The notes beneath the pieces were generated by a model. The model did no database searches, had not been told where the DNA came from, and saw nothing but the letters and a program-made list of their open reading frames with translations. A program made the position numbers and the translations under genes. This document shows positions 46,326-57,430 of a stretch of 64,000 nucleotides of DNA, piece by piece. This DNA comes from Omphalotus guepiniiformis (lineage: Eukaryota; Basidiomycota; Agaricomycetes; Agaricales; Omphalotaceae). The stretch lies in NCBI GenBank assembly GCA_028554645.1, contig JAQOOI010000017.1, forward strand, positions 744,001-808,000, in the 5' to 3' direction. The stretch's first letter is position 1; each line of letters begins with the position of its first letter.

Positions 46326-49300
46326 ATGACCTTTTGGTCCTATTCAGCTTCTTCCAAGTGGGCTGAAGACGTTGCGGCCTCTGTACATAGCAATCTTGAC
46401 GAGGGCAACGAGCTGTGCCTATCTTCTCAACATTGTCCAGATGACCGTACCAAGTCCCCCGATCTTCCTGCCCCAGTGACTCAGAATACACCTTCAATTC
46501 CTTCCCTATCGACACCTATGCGCCTACGAAAGAGTCTCCAGCATGTTTCCGGTACTACATCGACTACATGCAGTACAATGTTTCGGAGAGTCAAACGAAC
46601 ATTGGCGGCACCATCGCCTAGGTCTGTTCTTCAGGAGACTTTATTTGACCCATGTTCTCCACCAGCCGATTCCCATCCCCAAACACACAATTTGCGTTCT
46701 ACTGTCGATTTTATGCAAAATGAGGAAGAGGTGGATGAAATTGTCGTAGACCGTTCTTGGTCAGAACCATCAACGAAGGCTTCTCTGAAGTCGAAGGTTT
46801 CTGTCCCATCATCTGAATCCGCTGACTCGACCACCAATGCTCATCAGTCCGCTTCCGCTGGGGAACACGCTGGAATAGACTCTCAACACCGTTCACTGTG
46901 GGCGCCGTTGGGTTTCATATTGTACAGGCTCTGGCCACGCATACTACTGTTCTTCAGACCTCGTTTCGAAGACCGCCATAAGGAGGAAACATATCAAAGA
47001 GAAGATTGGGCTCATTCAAAACGCTTGGCCCTTTGGGCTTCAGTTTTCTTCGTCATGAACTGGATACTCGGTGCAGCACTTATAGCCAGTCCGACTGTTC
47101 TGGCCGACAAGGTGCGTGGCTGCTGCACGATTGAAGTTTTGCTACCCCCGTATGCTCATTGATGGCGCAGATTTACTATTATGGAGTACGTGATGATCCT
47201 TGATAAGATAGGTATAGGCTAAATGTTGCTTCTTTTTTTGTGCTTTACAGTTCGCACCATTAAGTGGGTTTTGCTTTGATGAATCACTTTCATCTGTTCT
47301 GATCGTGACGCCGCGCAGTGACCGCCCCTCTTTTTGTCTTATGTGCTTTTGATTTCCCTAGGGATCATGCAACATTTTATCAGTGCTTTCTGTGTATTTC
47401 CACCTGGTCTTGGTATTCTACTGGTGCTGTTTGTTGGCGTCCAGCTTCTTATAACGATTGGATCTAGGTCATTCTATCAAGTTCTTTTTGGATTCCTATG
47501 TGGTTACAGTGGTAGAATTGATTTGTTCACCTGCGGAAGCAAAGATTTTTTGCCCACCTTCTAGTAGGTCTTGCCACTTTTATGCGTTCTCATTAACAAT
47601 TTCTTCGCCTCAGTTACACGACTGCCTTGCAGACCGTGGCTTTATTCGGGACGAACCTGAAACGGTTTCCAGCTATGCTAGGCGCAATCGTGTTCCTTGT
47701 TCTATCGGCTTGTATGATTGTACCAGACCGGACTTCTTGGACGCGCAGTAAGTTTGATATGTTCTGTCAAGCTTTCGAGTTCGAGTGCCTAATTATACAT
47801 TTCTAGGTATCGTCAACTTCGCCATTTTCCAATGCTTTCTCTTATACATGCATCGGCAACGGGAGATGGTAATGACTGGTTTATCTTTTGACTGATTCAT
47901 CTATTGAAGATTGCACATGCTAGTCTGCTCGCCGCCTCTTCGACCTCCGACTCGAACTTCAAGCGCAATTTGAACGTACACGAAAAGCGCAGATTAATGA
48001 ACGCAAGGCCGCGGACTCCAAATACAGACTTACGTCGTAGGCCTAAATTCGATCGCTTCGTCTGATATGATCTCACCCTGAATTTCAGCTATGTTTTTCA
48101 TGAAGTACGAGTGCCGCTCAATACGGCTTTGCTTGCCGTGCAGAACATGTCTGCTTCTGGAACGATCCATAAGAGTCAGGAGCTTGAATTTAATGCACTT
48201 GAGGGAAGTCTGAGCATGATGTCGAAAGGTGAGTTTCAAATTGTTTAAATTTACTTGTATTGAAGATATATCGACCAGTGTTAAATGATGTGCTCGACTT
48301 GTGTGTTCTTTTCAACTCGAAAGAAACATCTAACCTAACCTAAAGTGTTTGTCAGTAATCGTATGGACAGCGGCAAGTTCGAGTCTCTTTCAATGGTAAA
48401 TAATCACCTCCCTTCCGATGTCTCACGAACTGACAAGTGTCATCCAGCCGTACCCATTCCACCAAGTTATGCGGTCGATGTTAATTCCGCTTCGCCTCGC
48501 GACAAACGCGCGCAATTTAGAACTCATCACAGATTTAGACGTCAACATTGACGAGGTTCGTTTCACTACAAGTCGGGATCCCGTTTTTTGTTGCCTACGT
48601 TGATGATTTAGGTCTCTCGTCGTGCGGCATATGAAGCTTCAGGAGAAGATCACGAGACTATAGAGCAGCATTTGAAAGAACAACCCAGTGGTGACGAGCA
48701 CTGGGGGATGGTTGTAGGGGACGAGACCAGACTGCGACAAATCGTGACAAATTTGGCAAGGTGAACAGGTCGTACCATTTCTGGTTGATGCTTTTTAAAC
48801 CTCTGTCTATTCATCTAGCAATGCGTGCAAGTTTACGCCCACGGGTGGTTCTCTCACATTAACAACTCGTTTGGTGGTACCCAATCCCTCGTCTCGAGGA
48901 AACTCCGATGCATGCGATAAAGAGCAGTCGCCTGCAGATACCAACAAGGATGCTCGGCCGCTGTCTGTAGAGAATATCGAAAAGCACAATCACGATGCAG
49001 TGCCCGACGATATGATAGTGGTTCGAATCGAGGTGACAGATACCGGTTCTGGTATACGTCCTCAGGATATGGCCCAAGCTAAACTGTTCTGTAAGAGGAC
49101 TGCCTGTGACTTGACGCGTGTATGCTGACATTCCTTTGGCACCAGCTGCATTCAATCAGACTGAACAAGGTCGCCAACAAGGAAAGACCTTTTTTTCTTC
49201 CCAAATCCCATCATGCTGATCCACAAAATAGGCGGCAAAGGAACTGGATTAGGGCTGGCTTTGGTTCGTCTCATCGTCAAGTTAAGTGGAGGTCGGCTTG

Positions 49301-50608
49301 GTGTGCGCTCCAAAGCGGGTCAAGGATCTACTTTCTGGGTGGAGCTGCCGTTGGGCATAGGAGCTAAAGCAATTTCACCCCCTTCTGATGATCCAGTCGT
49401 ATCCACCAAGCCTACCAGTCCGCTCAATATTTTGACCCATTTGAGGCGTGATACGATGCAGTCTAAGCATAGCATGGTAGATGCGGTAGATGCAATAACC
49501 CTACGTGCTACGCAAGCATCTCCAGTGTCGTTGCGCTCCAGTCATGCTCTACATAGATTGATGGATCAAGGTGCGGTTCATGAAATCTGACATCAGTATG
49601 TATTTCAAAATTGTTATAACAAATTCGCTAGGTGGCAGTGTTGAACTGAATCTGGCCAACTACGACTCGCATTCCCCGGTTCCGACACGAACTATAGGGG
49701 ATCGTTCAACAGGAACCGAAATCCCCTCGCCGGCGGTGGCTCCCGGCGAATGTTCCACATGTCCTGAGCAACACGCCTCGACTTCTCTAGAGCGTGATCC
49801 CGATACAACTCCCACTTGTGGCGTTTCAAAACGTCGACCATCCTATGTTGCTCTTCCTAGCCCCTCTTCCTTCCTGTTCGATTCTTTACCCGTCCAGACG
49901 CCCGCCTCTACAGCGTCCATGCCGTCCATATACTCGGGTTCTCAGTCCGGCCACCGTCCACCGTCTCCTTTGGTCTCCAAAACTTTTTCACCTCCTTCGC
50001 CATCGTATGGTCTTTCTGGTTCCATGATGAACGTTCTCGTCGTGGACGACGACGCCCTGACTCGGACACTCATGAGGCGTATGCTCGAGCGTATGGGATG
50101 TAATGTGGCGACGGCAGAGAATGGAGACATGGCGTTGAAGATTCTGTTAACTCAGGACTCTGATGCTGGGATGTTGGAGAGTCCGGTTGAACCCATATTA
50201 GACCAATCAGGGCGTCCTCAAAATTTTCAGAGTAAATTTTCGATCGTCTTTCTGGATAATCAGATGCCCATTTTATCCGGCGTGAAGGCGATTGCCAAGT
50301 TACGGGAGTTGGGTAGACAGGACTTTGTAGTTGGTGTCACAGGTAGTGTCATCTTGCTTGTCGGTTTCCTTGCATTATTGGTCTGACGAATACTTCAAAT
50401 TTCAGGTAATGCGCTGGTGACAGATCAAAAAGAGTATCTCGAAGCTGGAGTTGACCAGTAAGTGCGGTTCATAGTACATTGTCTTTGGTTCTATGCAAAA
50501 TAACATCTGAATCACAGTGTTCTTACGAAACCAGTCTTGGAACGAAGTCTCCGGAGCATGTTGCAGCTTGCTGACGAGCGACGTAAAAATCCTAAAGAGT
50601 CTGTATGA
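46326..50608 (+). CDS. Membrane-bound hybrid histidine kinase
   Basis: Many exons encode about 1000 residues. The N-terminal 230 residues are Ser/Pro-rich and cytosolic. Several hydrophobic segments follow ([32 protein letters not shown] and others to about 47850). The HisKA H-box is [12 protein letters not shown] (about 48090), the N-box [21 protein letters not shown] is spliced around 48757-48819, the G1 box is VTDTGSGI, and the G2 box [11 protein letters not shown] follows [11 protein letters not shown]. The receiver domain begins [13 protein letters not shown], with phospho-acceptor Asp in FLDNQMP and Lys in LTKPV. All catalytic residues are present. Such kinases sense osmotic or other stress and signal through Ypd1 to Hog1. 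The subgroup cannot be set without comparison. The exact exons between 47100 and 48600 are approximate. Confidence 0.88.
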
Positions 50609-51046
50609 TTTCCGATGGACGGTACCCTTTAGACACTTTTCACCCTCTGTTCCAATTATTTTTTTTGGGTTTTGATGTAGCATTAGTCTCTCCTTTATAA
50701 TTCTATCTAGGCAGCATATTTTTCACCCAATAATGTATCCCTATGTCAAATATATCTTCGCTGTGCCCATCAAAAATTTGACACAGACAATCACGGAACT
50801 CAGGCTCACGCTGCACTTCAGGCAGCACACGTTCAGAAAGAGATACAATTGTGAGTTGTGCAAGGTCTGTGGTTGGAGCTACGACTCCTGGTGCTTGCTT
50901 CCTACAAATTCAGCATCTTCGCAGTGCTTAATGAATAGTGGCCTGGACAAGGTGTTGGAGGTACATATTGGAGCATATACGTATCATACCGCGCATGAAA
51001 TGTAAGAGTATAAGTGATGTGAAGGTAATGCCAATGCGGGGAGCGT
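50609..51046. other. Intergenic, convergent 3' ends
   Basis: This is about 440 bases between the converging histidine kinase and RPL11. It is T-rich near 50,640-50,720, probably the kinase 3' UTR. No gene is seen. Confidence 0.45.
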
Positions 51047-51760
51047 TTATTTCTGCATAGGACATATTGTTAACGAATTGGCAGTGAATTAGAATGTGTG
51101 CAATCAAACTCACAAGGATGATACCATCGAATCTCTGCTTGAACCAGGCCATCGTGTCCTCCTTCTTGATACGATGCTGGAATCCAACACGAGCCTTCTT
51201 CTGCTTTCTCCTTGCCACCCGTGCACCTGGTCTGCCCATCACAACATAGAAATCCATACCGAAAATACCGATACCAGGATCATATCGAGCACCCAAATCG
51301 ATGTGTTCTTGGATACCAAATCCAAAGTTGCCAGTCTCCGAGAAGTTCTTTCGTCGCAGTTCGTACTCCTTCACCTTCAATCCACGCTCCAGAATCTCCT
51401 CTGCTTTGGGTCCACGGATAGTTACATGTACCGCAATCTTTTCGTTACGACGAATACCAAAGGTACGGACGGTGTAACGCGCTTTTGAGGTGACCGGTGT
51501 CTGACCGGTAAGCTGTTCCAAGACCTTCGAGGCTCTGGTCAAGCGATCACCAGATTCACCGACGGAGATGTCTAGAGTGACAAGTCGTTTTGAATGAGTC
51601 TCTATGAGTTGGAAATAGTTGACAAAATAACGCACTGATGACAAGCTTGTCAATACGGGGCTCCTTCATGGGGTTGGTCGGCGTGGTCTTCTGGTCGGCC
51701 TATATCATCCTGATGATTAAAAGACATAAAAACGAACACCAGCATACTGTGACTGACCAT
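51047..51760 (-). CDS. RPL11: 60S ribosomal protein L11 (uL5)
   Basis: The gene starts with a one-codon exon: ATG at 51758-51760 followed at once by a donor. The second exon reads [20 protein letters not shown]. The main exon carries [71 protein letters not shown] and [14 protein letters not shown] text, and the last exon adds only Lys before the stop (FDGIILK). These are the conserved uL5 blocks. The protein contacts 5S rRNA in the central protuberance of the large subunit. An intron immediately after the initiator ATG is a common feature of fungal ribosomal protein genes. Confidence 0.95.
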
Positions 51761-52762
51761 TTTGTAAAATTTGTCGAAAGTCTTGAGGTACGAGGGCCTT
51801 GCCACTGGATATTGGATGTTGTTTGATCTCAAAGCCAGTGGCTTAAACCTTATTCATGAGGACTGTACAGGATGCGGCAATTGCCGGGAGTCTGCCGACG
51901 GCGACTTGTGTTTCCACGGCAAACATTCCCGCGCATACATACGCTTCTGTGAAGACGTACTACATACCAGTACATACCCCTGTACTACCTCAAGTCCCCC
52001 ACATCCTCAGGATCTACTTGATACAGACGTGATCATAGGGCGATGGGCTCGGAAGATGAGAGCCAGTGCTTACACTTGATTTCACACTGCCGTGTCAATT
52101 TGCAGCTCCTGCGTGTAATCCTTCGTCCGACGTGGTGACCGTCTGCTTACTTACAAGAGAGCGACGGACGACGATTATATTGCTTCGGGATTTCCGGTTA
52201 TACAGTTGTAAGTCCAAACCGGCGCTCCAACTCGGATTGCAAATATTGCCTTACGCTGGTTTGTCAAGCTCATTTCTCAGCGAATCTTCAATCCAGCTAA
52301 TGAGCTCCAATCCATCTAATGAGCTCCAATACTCTCGATACTTTTTGAAAGCTTGCTCGATGTACATATCGTTCGACTTTGAAAACCCAATCTCGGTCTA
52401 GTCCATGCTCGAGCCATGACGCCACATTACCAGGTTAGGAACAGGCGCTTCTAGATCCTCGACTCGGTTTGGGTGCCGACCTTTCCGGCTTCCGGATGTC
52501 GTTGGTTTCCGTACTGGAATATTACATGTATGGTATTATCAATGTCTCGGCGAAGTCAAGACTTAGCTAGGCTCCTAACCAAGTCCTTCACAATCGAAAC
52601 CATGCATATTAATTTGCACCCCCGGTGAGCACCGGAGTAGCAGGGTGCCTATTCTATCCGTCCCCTTACCTTCTCTATAAATTGTTCAGGACGGACTCCA
52701 ACGAAGTTTCCCCTTCAAAGTAACAATCCATCATATTGACCTTCGACCGCTGTTCTTCTCCT
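51761..52762. promoter_or_regulatory. Divergent intergenic region
   Basis: This is about 1 kb between the divergent RPL11 and third RING genes. Short frames here show no family or splice support. It contains a tandem 19-bp imperfect repeat (CTAATGAGCTCCAAT core) at about 52291-52330. Otherwise nothing. Confidence 0.45.
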
Positions 52763-53766
52763 ATGCCTTCGTGTAGCATTTGCTTGGATGACCTCAAAGC
52801 CCCCGTGTCATTACCTTGCGGTGAGTTTCATCTTGTCTCCGGTTTTACGGATGCTCATAAAATTACAGGCCACATATTCTGCAGTGAATGCTTATTTCGT
52901 ACGGTAAACGCAATCAAGCCGTACTCAAGTGTACACTTCTGTCCTACCTGTCGGGCAGTTTACTCGATAGGTGAGCTTACCTTGGCCCTGTCAAAGGCAC
53001 TGCTGACCGCCAGTGACCCTTACAGTAAATATCGATCCGTCGCTCGTGCCGTCACACCTGCGTCAGCACATCGTGCCTTGCGTCCGTCGGCTATACATTG
53101 ACGAGCCCGAGCCTGCCTCGGAATCACACACCCCCACAATGAACCCCGACGCGGCTGTGATTGAATGCAGACGCCTCACTGCGGAGAACAATTCCCTGAA
53201 GGTGAATTGTGGGCTGTGGCGTAAACGTGCCGAAGTGCACGCAGCTGCCACTCTGGGTCTGCTGAACCTCGCTCGGATGACGAGGGATGAAGCAATACGA
53301 ATGAAGAGAGAGAGAGACGACCTCTCACGACAATGTGAAGTCTTGAAAAGAAAATTCGAAGCAGAGCAGTAAGTCTATTTCCTTGCGTCTGCAAGTTTCG
53401 TTCCCGGCTCACGATCCGTTCAGAGCATTCTCGCAGTCTGCCCCACCATCAATATCCAATGAACGAAGCAAATGCAACACGCCTCCATCACCCGTCTTGA
53501 ACGGTCTGTCAATGGAGCACACCTGTTCATTACACAGTCGGCAAGCCCTGCTTTTGCCAGCACAATTGCATTGTGTACCCTGTACCCAACAATGGTTGGG
53601 CATAAGATCGTCTTCTTGTGCTCCGCAGCTGGAGGTGCCAGAGCAGAATCTCGGTCCATCCCTAAAACGTCGGAAAGTGGCTGCTCCAGCCTCGGTGCAG
53701 CAGGCTGAAGAAACTAGATCTAAACCTCTTCCTCGCCGTTCTCCAAGGACTCGCATACAATCGTAA
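52763..53766 (+). CDS. RING-finger protein with coiled coil (paralogue 3)
   Basis: The protein starts MPSCSICLDDLKAPVSLPCG. The RING (CSIC, CGHIFCSEC, CPTC) is split by an intron just before GHIFC (about 52820-52868). The second intron (about 52973-53026) joins VYSI to VNIDPSLVPSHLRQ. The segment HIVPCVRRLYIDE resembles paralogue 1 (RFVTPSMRRVYLE) at the same place. A short coiled coil follows (RDEAIRMKRERDDLSRQCE), then a Pro/Ser-rich tail with a basic end (PRRSPRTRIQS). It is a probable E3 ubiquitin ligase; the substrate is unknown. Confidence 0.85.
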
Positions 53767-54461
53767 TATTACTGTAGCTATAATCTGTATTATTCTGTGT
53801 CATTATCCGGGATGGAGACCACGTTTCCATCCTTTTTTTTGGTCCATTTCTTGCTACATATCACCCATCTCTGTTTTTTGTTTGGTTTATAGCTCCTCAT
53901 TGCATCTTGTGATATCTGTACATGTAGTATAATTCGCATATTCATATCCTTATTTTTTCGGCGACATGTTCAATTGCGTCATGATACTAGACTAAGATAG
54001 GGGGTCCTTCGAGTTTTTAATTTCGGAATCTTCTCCATTTCGTTGCCGCCGGCCGCCGCTAAGTGCTGTTTTGCGTACGTGCGTCTACGTGCGTATGTAC
54101 AGGTGAATCTTGCGGTAAGCGTCCATGATCCGGATGACTCGCTTTGACCTCTTTCTCCGAGACCTGACCGTGGGGATCTTACGCATTCAGCTCAAGAAAC
54201 AACCTTACTAACGTTGGAGAATGCGGTTCAGATGCATGCAATACAGCCTTACTGCGCTGTCTCGGAGTGTGCGCAGCAAATTGATTGCGAGAACAAAAGT
54301 GGGATAGGATACACTGCAGTAGAAATTCAAGTCCTTTGACTGAATACCTGCTTGACTGAATCAAGATTTAAATACTGAATAAAGCCGTATGGTACGTAAG
54401 TTGAATAGAAGTGATAGTTAGGATATACAAGTATTGAAGAGAAGCCAGCTCACAATTAATA
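53767..54461. other. Intergenic, convergent 3' ends
   Basis: This is about 700 bases between the converging RING and VTI1 genes. It is T-rich near 53,830-53,960. A GC-rich patch GCCGCCGGCCGCCGC lies at about 54,045. No gene is seen. Confidence 0.45.
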
Positions 54462-55386
54462 TTAATGACGACGGTAGAAAAGCTTGAAGTAGAGTATAAG
54501 AATGACCACAACGATGAGAGCAATGATGATTGCTCCTATGATGAAGCGTTGCTTGTACATTCTAAAGGTCACAGGTAAGATACTGGACGTGAGGCCTGAA
54601 TGTGAAAATCACGTACTGCTGTATCATCTTCTTTATTGTACCGGACGCACGGTCAATGGAGGTGTCCGCCGTGTTAAGCTGAGACCAGGGTTAGCGCAGA
54701 AGATGTCTGCAAGAAAAAAAATCCCACTGTATCTCTCGCATTCTCGATCTGTTCCCTCTGCATTCTCAGATTCCTCAATATATCCGCACCCTGCTCCTCA
54801 GTTTCCAAAGCAAGCCTGGTCGAGTCCGTTATCCTTCGGCTTCCATCTTCTAGGGTCTGATTCCCTGTGAGCAGTCTTGCCCTCTCATCACGTTCTCCGT
54901 AAGGGTCGTCCGACCTTGCAGCGGCACTGAAGCGAGTGTCGCCACGGTGAAGAAGGTCAGCTCTGGAAGCCTGCGCGTGCGTATCCTTGGCGAGTTTTTT
55001 ATACCGGTTCAGATCCGTCTTTGCTTGCTTGAGGCGATTTGTATATTGAGTACGTATTGACACTGGTATCCCCTGCACTTCGATTTCCAGTTGAGAAATC
55101 TACACGTGGAACAAAGAGGTTGAATGAATTTTCTGACCAAGCCAATACGGTTTTGCTCAGTATATCGTCCGCTTCGTCTAGCTCGAGTTCAACTCGACGA
55201 AGGGTTGCCTTGCGTTGCTCTATAATTATGGACAGGTCGTAGGACATCCTTTACAAAGGCGTTGAGTTTATTCATACCTCCCCTTTGCTCCTGAGCATCT
55301 TTGTCTAGTCTCTGCCGCACAGACTGTAGGATATGCTCATAATCCTGGTGATACGCCTCGAAAAGGCTGGTAGGCGTTGAGTCCAT
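54462..55386 (-). CDS. VTI1: Vti1-type Qb-SNARE
   Basis: Five exons are phase-consistent. The start is MDSTPTSLFEAYHQDYEHIL. The N-terminal Habc region has VELELDEADDIL and LEIEVQGIPVSIRTQYTNRLK. The SNARE motif is in RLALETEEQGADILRNLRMQREQIENARDT, spliced to LNTADTSIDRASGTIKKMIQQ, with the central Gln of a Q-SNARE. It ends in a single C-terminal transmembrane anchor (RFIIGAIIIALIVVVILILYF). Vti1 acts in fusion at Golgi, endosomes and vacuole. The intron at about 55095-55152 was placed so that SKT joins ISQLEIEV. Confidence 0.93.
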
Positions 55387-55991
55387 CGCCGCTGGCAGGT
55401 GAGGAGAGGAGAAAGTGGTTGTTGTCGGTTGTGTATGGGGAAACGCATTGTCTTGCGATACAAACAGAACTCAAGTTCTCGCTCGTCTCTAACCTTCTTC
55501 GCTCAAAACCAAGATGTTACTACCTGTTACTTACTACCATCCTGCAATTAGCGGACCTAATCAATGTCTCTCTGCGTAATTGACTTCAGCGTTTCCATCT
55601 ATATTTCAGCTAACCCTATGGTTACACCAGTCGAGCGTTCGCCATTTGGCATTTACTCCATCAACGGTCACACCGAGCAATTGCAAACGAAGTGACGTCG
55701 ACCTGGAGCTTGCCTGAACTTCTGATTGGACCTGATCTTTGAACCTCGGGATGTGCGCCACACATGCGGGTAGCTATGGAACTCTCCCCCCACATCTGAA
55801 TGGTTTGCTGTCAGAAGAGCTCGATGCTTTTTCGAATTTATACAAGGTCCCCTCATTGCACCAACATAACATCACGATGATATCACCCTCGTATTAGCAA
55901 AAAGGGAATCTTGAGCGTTTTAAAAGGTAGTAGAAAGGCGATTAGTCCTTCACAAACTACTGATTCACAGAACTTCTACACACTTACGAAA
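55387..55991. promoter_or_regulatory. Divergent intergenic region
   Basis: This is about 600 bases between the divergent VTI1 and DUF6987-like genes, holding both promoters. Frames inside lack family or splice support. Confidence 0.45.
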
Positions 55992-56927
55992 ATGTCCGAA
56001 ATCGATATTCAAGACACTCGTGGCGAGCAAGGCCAAAATCCACTGGCCGGCGTTGCTCACCCACCACCTCAAAGCGATATCACAGACGATCGCACGGACG
56101 AAGACAAGCGGAGGGAATCTGAACTTGCCAACCGCCTGTCTGCCCTCATCGAAGACGCGAACTCACGCGTCATTCCTCTTTGCACTATGATTCGCAAGGT
56201 AGGTACTGTTGCGTTATAACCTTGTAAGTATCACTTAAACTCTTCACATTCATTTAGCACATCGAAAACATGGACGCTAAACCAGAGGACGAACGTGACG
56301 AAGACGAACTCGTAAGAGCAGTCAAACCTCTCCTCCAACAAGCCGAACAGATTCTCCACGAGACGATGGGCGCAGTCAAAGGCGCTGACCCGGAGAATCG
56401 TCTGTCAAACAGGGCCAAGCGTCACAAGGAGGCTCACAGCGCCACCCCTGAAGAGCAAAGGTTGGCTGAAGCGTTGAAAGTGGTACGTTTCCTGCAATCT
56501 CTCAAAACAGTAACACTTCAGCTCTGTGATTTTTTGTAGCTTCTGGAAGAAGTGGGCGGTACTATCGAATGGGCTAGAGACAAGCTCAATAATTTTCCCA
56601 AAGCCAAGAGGGATCTAGGTCCTTTGCTTGACGCTTTAGGCCGTAAGTAGCTCCACTGTCATTTCTAGACTCGAGGTTCTCATAAGGTGTTACAGAGCCT
56701 TTGACGCAAATCGTCGGTGGAATAGGATTGCTTCTTGCGGGCGTATTGAATTTGCTCGGTAATCTTCTGAGTGGGCTGGGACTTGACAGCCTACTGAGGG
56801 GTATCGTTGCGGCCACGGTAAATCTTTTTTGCTTTATGACGATCGTCCGCATCCTGAGTGTACTTGACAGGGACTCGACAAAATCTACTCCGGCCTTGGT
56901 CTAGGCAAATGGCTGAATTCTAAGTAA
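55992..56927 (+). CDS. DUF6987-like fungal protein
   Basis: The start is MSEIDIQDTRGEQGQNPLAG. Exons end at about 56198, 56481, 56642, 56818 and 56927. The product of about 220 residues has a helical, charged N-terminal half (HIENMDAKPEDERDEDELVR, VKPLLQQAEQILHETMGAVKG). A segment LLEEVGGTIEWARDKLNNFP follows, then a Gly/Leu-rich hydrophobic stretch (PLTQIVGGIGLLLAGVLNLLG, GLGLDSLLRGIV), ending GLGLGKWLNSK. This is the layout of fungal proteins carrying domain DUF6987. The hydrophobic C-terminus may bind membranes, but no function is known. The last intron (56819-56874) uses a phase-0 acceptor that gives GLDKIYSGLGLG. Confidence 0.75.
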
Positions 56928-57430
56928 GCTGGTTGAGGTTTGAAGCAAAAGCGACGGTCACACGAATTGTTGCCGTACTGTGAATATGTATAACATGGTT
57001 TCCGGATCTTGACTTCGATTTAATTATAAAGGCTATGGACCATTGTGATAACAGGTACTTAGAGCGAGGTTTCAAGCAAAACGCGCGATGTAATTCATTC
57101 AGTTACATGTGCAATTAAATGGAGCCGCGCTTTGAACTTATGGCCAATATCAGTTTTCAATTGTGAAGCTTCAGCTGAATATAAATGCCTTTGAAGCCTT
57201 CTACTTCCCCAGAACTGTCCAGACGCTTCTAAGTTCTATTTTATCAAGTATTCATGCTCGGAATTTTAAATATACAACGCCATCACGTGACTGTCAGTTG
57301 ACGCGCTTCGCGTCGGTCACGAGTTCAACTTCACACAGTTACTGCAACGGCGAACACACTCTGGCGGCGTGCGCCATTTCTCTCACCTTGACTGTCTGAT
57401 TCTTCTTTCCCGTCGCAGAGAACTGCCCAA
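56928..57430. promoter_or_regulatory. Intergenic, promoter of the spindle-pole gene
   Basis: This is about 500 bases. A GACGCG motif occurs at about 57300, upstream of the spindle-pole gene ATG. It is similar to, but not identical with, the MluI/MBF-type ACGCGT motif of cell-cycle genes, so the resemblance is weak. No gene is seen. Confidence 0.35.
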
